Below, one piece after another: positions 58,508-64,000 of a stretch of 64,000 nt of DNA. Source of the stretch: Sorex araneus (lineage: Eukaryota; Chordata; Mammalia; Eulipotyphla; Soricidae); contig NC_073307.1 of assembly GCF_027595985.1 (NCBI RefSeq), forward strand, positions 48,896,509 through 48,960,508, in the 5' to 3' direction. Below the pieces are notes generated by a model. That model searched no databases, had not been told where the DNA came from, and was given only the letters and a program-made list of their open reading frames with translations. Numbering within the stretch: position 1 is the first letter of the stretch; the number at the start of each line of letters is the position of its first letter. A program made the translations under genes and the position numbers.

Positions 58508-58864
58508 CTGAGACAGAGAAGGGAACACCTAGTAGAGGATGTTGGGAGGACCCACTTGGGTTGAAAGCTGCTCGCCCAAAGTAGACTATAGACCAAACAT
58601 GATGGCCACTCAATACCTCTATTGCAAACTACAACATCCAACAGGAGAGAAAACAAAAGGGAATTCCCTGCCACAGAGGCAGGGTGGGGTGGTGGGGGTT
58701 GGGGTGGGGGTGGTGGGAGAGGGACTGGGAACATAGGTGGAGGAGAATGGGCACTGGTGGAGGGATGTAAACAAAATGCAAACATGAAAGTTCATAAGTT
58801 TGCAACTGTACCTCACGGTGATTCATTAATAAAAATTAAATTTCAAAAAAAGTACAGTAAAAAA
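58508..58864 (+). mobile_element. Very short L1 insertion (3' UTR only), unit 3 only
   Basis: Only ~357 bp of L1 3' UTR with an A-rich tail, flanked by a perfect 14-bp duplication, AAAGAGTGAGGTAG, at 58494-58507 and 58865-58878. Confidence 0.95.
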
Positions 58865-58878
58865 AAAGAGTGAGGTAG

Positions 58879-59594
58879 AGCGTTGCCACCACACATGCGA
58901 AAATGACTCTCCTGAATGGACTCTTCTAAGAAAGACTGAACTAGAGCTTAAGCATGTTACTTCTATATGCAGCTCCTTGAATAGCAATAGCAACTTGAGG
59001 GAGACCTTCTGACTTCCGATTTTCTTTTTTTTGTTGTTTGTTTGTTTTGGGTTTTTTTGTTGGGGGAGGGGTTGCTTTGTTTTGGTTTTTTCCTTTCTAT
59101 CCAAGAGAGGCCAGTTGTTCTGTAATCATTGCAATCCACAAAACTCCCATTGAAAACACTGGGAAAAATTACTTTGCAAAGAACTTAGGATTCTTCGAGA
59201 AGGAGTAAGCTCCATCTTACGTGCTTGGCATTTTGATATAGCTCCTTAAGCAGCAACGGGAGAATGTAGCTCTAACGTCTGCCTTTCTCATTATAAAATT
59301 GGGGTCACTTGTTTCTATCATTGAAATCGTTCAACAGTCTCCTTGACTTCAGTGGGGAAACACACTCTCCTAAGAATGCACTTTTCTCTGAGAGGAGGAG
59401 TTAGAGCTCGGTTAGCATGGAGTGTGAATAACCAGCCACTTGAATTGCAACAGGAGGGAGAAATGCCAACTATAGCTTTCCTTTACTATGATATTAGGTC
59501 ACTATTGATTCTACCATGAAATCCTTTGGAAATCCCACTGAAATTAATGGGAAATTATTTCATGGTAAAACAGGCTTTAAAAATTTATGGTTTT
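58879..59594. repeat. Degenerate tandem-repeat field (unit 3), fifth part
   Basis: Homologous to about 5515-6335. It lacks the antisense L1 piece found at 5727-5859. Confidence 0.55.
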
Positions 59595-60410
59595 ACAAGT
59601 TTGCAGTGACGTGGTGCACAGGAGATCTTGGGATGTGGGTGTTCCCGGCACGCTCTCCGGAGAGCCGCACACTTAATGGCTCCTCTCTCCTTAAAGACTA
59701 TGATCCTGGAGGTCTACTAACTACTTTATTTACCACTTTTGGCAGCCAGAGGCTTCTTATAAAAATGCATCTGGACTGTGAACTGAGCTACAACCCCATG
59801 ACGCCCTGGGAGGGGAAAGGTTTTTCTCTCTCGACCTTTTCTTTCGGCTTGGGTGGAGGCAGCGGCTGCAGTGGCAGTGGCAGCACCCACGTGGCAACCA
59901 CCATCTTCTAGAACCCACTACTCAAAAGTATGAGTTTGCAGTGACATGGCGCGCAGGAGATCTTGGGGTGGGGGTGTTACCGGCATGCTCCCCACCCAGA
60001 CGAGATCCAGAGCAGCTGCACAAGAAACTGTGAATTGAGCTAAAATGTCAGAAATCCAAAACTGCGCAGCCGCTGTTGCAGCCGTGCAAGCTCAATTATT
60101 CTTTATTCTCAGCAATGGAAAACAAATTATCAATGATGCCTTTTCAGCAGGTTTGATTGTTGGGGTATAATTCTAAATAATAATAGTTTTCTGTTTAAAT
60201 ATTAAATGTATTCAAAGTATAGAGAGAATAAAGTGAAGATCATTAGCCACACAGACTGGGGTGTGTGTGAGGGGGGGGTACACTGGGGTTCTTGGTGGTG
60301 GAACATGTGCGCTGGTGAAGGGATGGGGGTCTGATCATTGAGTGACTGAGACTTGAACCTGAAAGCTTTGTAACTTTTTTCATGGTGATTCAATAAAAAG
60401 AAAAAAATTT
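59595..60410 (+). mobile_element. Composite retroelement: duplicated GC-rich head plus L1 3' UTR, unit 3 only
   Basis: An 816-bp insertion flanked by a 14-bp duplication with one change (AAATTTATGGTTTT at 59581-59594, AAATTTGTGGTTTT at 60411-60424). The GC-rich head has two tandem monomers, starting GTTTGCAGTGAC at 59599 and 59934 (335 bp apart). It then joins an L1 3' UTR of the 11530-12174 type (CTCAGCAATGGAAAACA) with an A-rich tail. No ORF1 or ORF2 is present. The head may be L1 5' UTR monomers; that is inference. Confidence 0.85.
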
Positions 60411-60424
60411 AAATTTGTGGTTTT

Positions 60425-60556
60425 CTCTGGAGTGAACTAATTGAACTAATTGAGGGGATATAATTGAGCACATATATGTCCAACTCACCTTGAACTGCAC
60501 CCTGTAGAGATAATGACATTTTATAATGTTTGGAAGTTTGTTTAAAAGTGACACAT
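60425..60556. repeat. End of degenerate repeat field (unit 3)
   Basis: Homologous to about 6340-6470. Confidence 0.55.
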
Positions 60557-60724
60557 GGGGCTGGAGCAATAGCACAGCAGGTAGGGCATTTGCCTTGCAC
60601 GCGGTCGACCCGGGTTCGATTCCCAGCATCCCATATGGTCCCCTGAGCACTGCCACGAGTAATTCCTGAGTGCAGAGCCAGGAGTAACCCCTGTGCATCG
60701 CTGGGTGTGACCCAAAAAGAAAAA
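60557..60724 (+). mobile_element. SINE family A, near consensus, unit 3 only
   Basis: A box TAGCACAGCAGG at 60570-60581 and a perfect B box GGTTCGATTCC at 60613-60623. The duplication is AAAGTGACACATG / AAAGTGAGACATG. The matching place in units 1 and 2 (near 6460) is empty. Confidence 0.95.
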
Positions 60725-60737
60725 AAAGTGAGACATG

Positions 60738-61066
60738 ATAGTATATGATCACCAATTTTATTTGTATGCTGACATTATAACAGAACTATAGAGCAAGAGA
60801 AGAAAGATGAATAAAATTAGATTCTTTTTAGGACTGACATTTTTATAATTTGTGGTAATCTAGTGTAGTTAGAAACTTGTCTCAGGGGGAAAAAAAGCCA
60901 AGAAAATTATCCAAATCAGAGGATATTAAACCACCATGTAACCTGAGTTAGTTGTCCTCTTGTAGAGAATTTTTATGATAAGAGAACTAAAAGGTAAGTT
61001 TTTCTGTTAAATTCATATGTTCATAGAAGAAATTTCAAAAAAATATATGGTAAAAAGTTGTTCAAA
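60738..61066. other. Intergenic AT-rich sequence (unit 3)
   Basis: Homologous to about 6475-6805; nothing recognised. Confidence 0.6.
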
Positions 61067-61080
61067 AATAATATGCTATG

Positions 61081-61265
61081 GGGCTGGAGCAGTAGCACAG
61101 CAGGTAGGGCATTTGCCTTGCACACAGCTGACCCGGGTTCTATTCCCAGCATCCAATATGATCCCCTGAGCACAGCCAGGAGTGATTCCTGAGTGCAAAG
61201 CCAGTAATCCCTGAGTATCACTGGGTGTGACCCAAAATGCAAAATAAATAAATAAATATGTAAAT
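61081..61265 (+). mobile_element. SINE family A, unit 3 only
   Basis: A family A copy with an AATAAATAAATAAAT tail. The 14-bp duplication has one change (AATAATATGCTATG at 61067-61080, AATAATATACTATG at 61266-61279). Confidence 0.95.
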
Positions 61266-61279
61266 AATAATATACTATG

Positions 61280-61552
61280 TCCCAATAGAGAAAGGAAACA
61301 AAACACCTATTAGTCAAATTTCTCCAAATATTAGTTTCAATTTCTAAAATACTTAATTGAAAATAAAATTACCTTCAAAGTTGAGTATTTGGTATGCTTG
61401 AACATGCAAATATCATCAAATGAACACCAAAATTCATTTTAGATCACCCCATCCCCACACTGGGAATTAATGATTTCCTACAAATATATGAAGTTTCATT
61501 TATTTTATATGAAAGTTTTTTACACTAGGAAACAAAGTCAGTAATATAAGAA
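61280..61552. other. Intergenic AT-rich sequence (unit 3)
   Basis: Homologous to about 6820-7100. Confidence 0.6.
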
Positions 61553-62262
61553 GTCTGAATTCAACATAGAAGAACATCACCAATATTTAAATCATACCTC
61601 AATATAAATTTGATAATGCTTCCAATTAAGCCTCATTTTAACTGATGTACCACATTTTCTAGACTTAGATAATTACATTAAATACTACACATTTCTAGTA
61701 TCACTTGATCCTTTCAAATAATTCACAATATTACTAAAATATTCCAAGTCATAGATGTGTTTTCAATGTACTTTTCCATAGTCCTTACATCATTTCTGAA
61801 ATCGATGATCTTAAGTCAGTCTGAGATTCATATTTGAGTAAAGAGAGAAAGGTATAGAATATAAGTCTAGAAAAGAAGATACAGAGCTAGAAAATAAAGA
61901 TTAATTGCCTAAGGTATTTCATCCTCCTGGGTTCTGTCCTTGAGCACAAATTTATCAGAAAAAATACTTAACAGTTGAGGATCCAACACAAGTTTTTTCT
62001 GAGAATCCTTAAAACCCACTACAGAACACGATTATAGTCTGAGAAGAAAACATAGATTTAATACAATTCAAATCACTAATCTTTGCATACTCTGGCTCAT
62101 AGCTTGCTAGCCCACACTTGCTGTCCAGCAATATATTAAAGACTTTGCCTTAATAGAAACTACAAATCAGAAAATTATGAAGTCAATTTACTTTCCAAAC
62201 CCTGAATCATTATTGAGAGGATAAAGGAAAAAAATTAAGGATGAAGGAAAATCTTAAGCACA
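61553..62262. other. ~700 bp present only in unit 3
   Basis: AT-rich unique sequence between the matches to AAGAAGTATAGATACGGGTG (near 7090) on the two sides. No repeat ends or target duplication are evident, so it may be ancestral sequence deleted from units 1 and 2. No gene seen. Confidence 0.7.
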
Positions 62263-62785
62263 CATATGGGTGCTTAAGAAGTGTTCAGGGTGAAGCACAC
62301 TGATGTATTTAAAATGCATAAAATTGATGAATATTTTAGAGATGTGACTTACAAGTAAAACATTAATTGTATCTTCTAGAGTATGTGACCACCATGCAAT
62401 TCCTTTAAATTGTCAGTAATTCTGAACTTTCAACATGAAACATTGAGGATAGAACAAAATAGATTCTGGTAGTGTTTGGCCAAGTACAGCCAGCAGGTGG
62501 TGCCTCAGCGAAACCAAACAGATGCCAATAATCGGAACCAAACAGATGCCAAGACTTTGAAAGAAAAGGTTTAGACTAAGGTGGTCTTGAAGGTGTCAAA
62601 TGTCACTTTTCTAGGGCCAGACTGCTTTCAAGAGGACAGTGTTATCAGAACCAGGATCCACAGAGTAAACTGCAAATGAAACATGTTGGAAATAGGGGTC
62701 CTTCTAGACAAAATTTTCATACCCTTTAAAATGCATTCCTGGACTGGAGCTCAGAACTAAATACATTCTTCAAAACACGATTTCA
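62263..62785. other. Intergenic sequence (unit 3), empty site for two SINEs
   Basis: Homologous to about 7105-7198 joined directly to 7668-8070. CATTAATTGTATCTTCTAG (about 62361-62379) is the unoccupied target of both SINEs of units 1 and 2. Confidence 0.85.
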
Positions 62786-63447
62786 CTGAGTCAGAAAGAA
62801 AGGGACAGGGGCCGGAGCGATAGCAGAGCGGGTAGGGCGTTTGCCTTGCACGCGGCCGACCTGGGTTCGATCCCCGGCATCCCATATGGTCCCCCAAGCA
62901 CTGCCAGGAGTAATTCCTGAGTGCAAAACCAGGAGTAACCCCTGAGCATATCTGGGTGGACCCAAAAAGCAAAAAAAAAGGGGGGGACAAACATAGAAAG
63001 ATTGCACTCATTTGTGGAACATAAAGTACCAGAATGGGAGACTGACTCCCAAGAATAGTAGAGATAAGCACCAGGAGGACTGCCCCACGGCTTGGAAGCC
63101 GGCCTCACATGTTGTGGGAAAAGGGGACCACCAAGTAAAGGGCGCTAGGAGGGCCCGCTCCGGATGGGAGAGGCGTGCTGAAAGTCAATTATAGACTGAA
63201 CATGATGGCCACTCAATACCTCTATTACAAACCAGAATGCCCAAAAGGAGAGAGAGAGCAAAAGGGAATGCCCTGCCACAGAGGCGGGCTAGGGTGGGGA
63301 AGAGATACTGGAATCATTGGTGGTGAAGAATGGGCACTAGTGAAGGGATGAGTATTCGATCATTGTATGACTGAAACGTAAGCATGAAAGTTTATAAGTT
63401 AGTAACTGTAATTCATGGTGATTCATTAACAAAAAATTATTAAAAAT
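62786..63447 (+). mobile_element. 5'-truncated L1 with nested SINE, unit 3 only
   Basis: An L1 end plus 3' UTR flanked by a 14-bp duplication with one change (AAAACACGATTTCA at 62772-62785, AAAACACTATTTCA at 63448-63461). A SINE is inserted in it at 62808-62979. Confidence 0.93.
62808..62979 (+). mobile_element. SINE family A nested in L1, youngest-looking copy
   Basis: GGGGCCGGAGCGATAGCAG head, A box TAGCAGAGCGGG at 62821-62832, perfect B box GGTTCGATCCC at 62864-62874, and an A tail. It is nearly consensus, so it is probably recent. Confidence 0.96.
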
Positions 63448-63461
63448 AAAACACTATTTCA

Positions 63462-63627
63462 TGCCTCATCATTAGCGTAGGTCCCAAAGAATCCTTTGTA
63501 AACTTGAACACATCAATGATTTATTTAAGTTTTATTATGTGCTTAATTCAAACATCTTGAAAATTAAATGCCAGTTCCTCATTTATGTGTTGGCTTGCCT
63601 TTTGACACAAATGAATACCATCTTGTT
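63462..63627. other. Intergenic AT-rich sequence (unit 3)
   Basis: The first ~50 bp match about 8065-8115 of unit 1, after which the units diverge. Confidence 0.6.
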
Positions 63628-64000
63628 ATTTTATTTTTTAATGAATCATAATGAGGTACAGTTACAGATTTGCAAACTTTTTGCTTACGTTTCAGTCATA
63701 CAATGTTTGAATATCCATCCCTCCACCAGTGCCCATTCTCCACCACCAACATTCCCAGTATCTCTCCCACCACCTCCACCCCACCCCGCCTCTGTAGCAT
63801 GGCATTCCCTTTTGCTCTCTCTCACTCCTTTTGGGTTTTGTGGTTTTCAATAGAGTATTGAGTGGTCATCATTCGGTCTATAGTCTACTTGCAGCACACA
63901 TCTCCCATCCCGAGCGGGCCCCCCAAGCACTCTTTACTTGGTGTTCCCTTCTCTATCTGAGCTGCCTTTTCCCCCAGTATGTGAGGCCGACTTCCAAGCC
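63628..64000 (-). mobile_element. L1 3' UTR, antisense, cut by right edge
   Basis: TTTTTTAATGAATCATAATG, CATTCTCCACCACCAAC and CCTTCTCTATCTGAGCTGCC are antisense L1 3' UTR blocks. It is the inverse of the L1 ending at 928. Confidence 0.9.

Larger units (their letters stand above)
53546..64000. repeat. Older duplication unit 3 (cut by right edge)
   Basis: This is homologous to about 1015-8115 of unit 1 and the matching part of unit 2, but clearly more diverged. It lacks the two solo LTRs, the L1/SINE lead-in block and the paired SINEs of units 1 and 2. It carries private L1, SINE and composite insertions. The receptor gene expected at its 3' end would be beyond the window. Confidence 0.9.

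Noticed and set aside
59516-59911. 131-codon plus frame with a Gly/Ser-rich end
   Set aside because: It starts in the degenerate repeat, crosses the target duplication and ends in the composite retroelement, so it is not a conserved gene.

Overview
This is mammalian nuclear DNA. It is AT-rich, intron-scale, and packed with LINE-1 (L1) fragments, tRNA-derived SINEs, LTRs and microsatellites. The two SINE families share a tRNA-like head with pol III A and B boxes. Their tails (one ending in GTGTGACCCAAAAAGCAAAA, one ending in GGGATGACAGTG) match what I remember of the common shrew, Sorex, so a soricid shrew is the likely source (moderate confidence; a repeat-library search would settle it).

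The window is an olfactory-receptor (OR) tandem array. Three head-to-tail copies of one ancestral unit are visible. Unit 1 is about 1-27316 and is cut by the left edge. Unit 2 is about 27914-53545, with a lead-in repeat block at 27317-28913. Unit 3 is 53546-64000 and is cut by the right edge. Units 1 and 2 are close (about 0.4 percent different near the left end, about 3 percent or more near the receptor genes) and are offset by about 27.9 kb. Unit 3 is clearly older: it lacks the solo LTRs and most SINEs of units 1 and 2, so it serves as an empty-site outgroup, and it carries its own private insertions.

The only convincing protein-coding genes are two intact single-exon ORs of the OR2T type on the plus strand, at 25701-26651 and 51937-52887, one near the 3' end of each complete unit. 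The equivalent gene of unit 3 would lie beyond 64000. The two proteins are 94 percent identical. Nearly all departures from family consensus fall in the first gene, which also has a private 1.8-kb L1 insertion about 1 kb upstream of its start codon.

The rest of each unit, from left to right, is as follows. First comes a nested SINE/L1/solo-LTR block. Next is a degenerate tandem-repeat field with a period of about 140-205 bp, split by a unique segment, a minisatellite and a second solo LTR. A SINE/L1-rich middle follows, then a CA-rich VNTR with a roughly 53-bp motif, a GC-rich island of unknown origin, further SINE and L1 pieces, and finally the receptor gene.

The open frames elsewhere are short. 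They lie in L1 3' ends, SINEs or simple repeats and I do not treat them as genes. Coordinates of repeats without target-site duplications are approximate, because they were set by reading and by comparing the three units.
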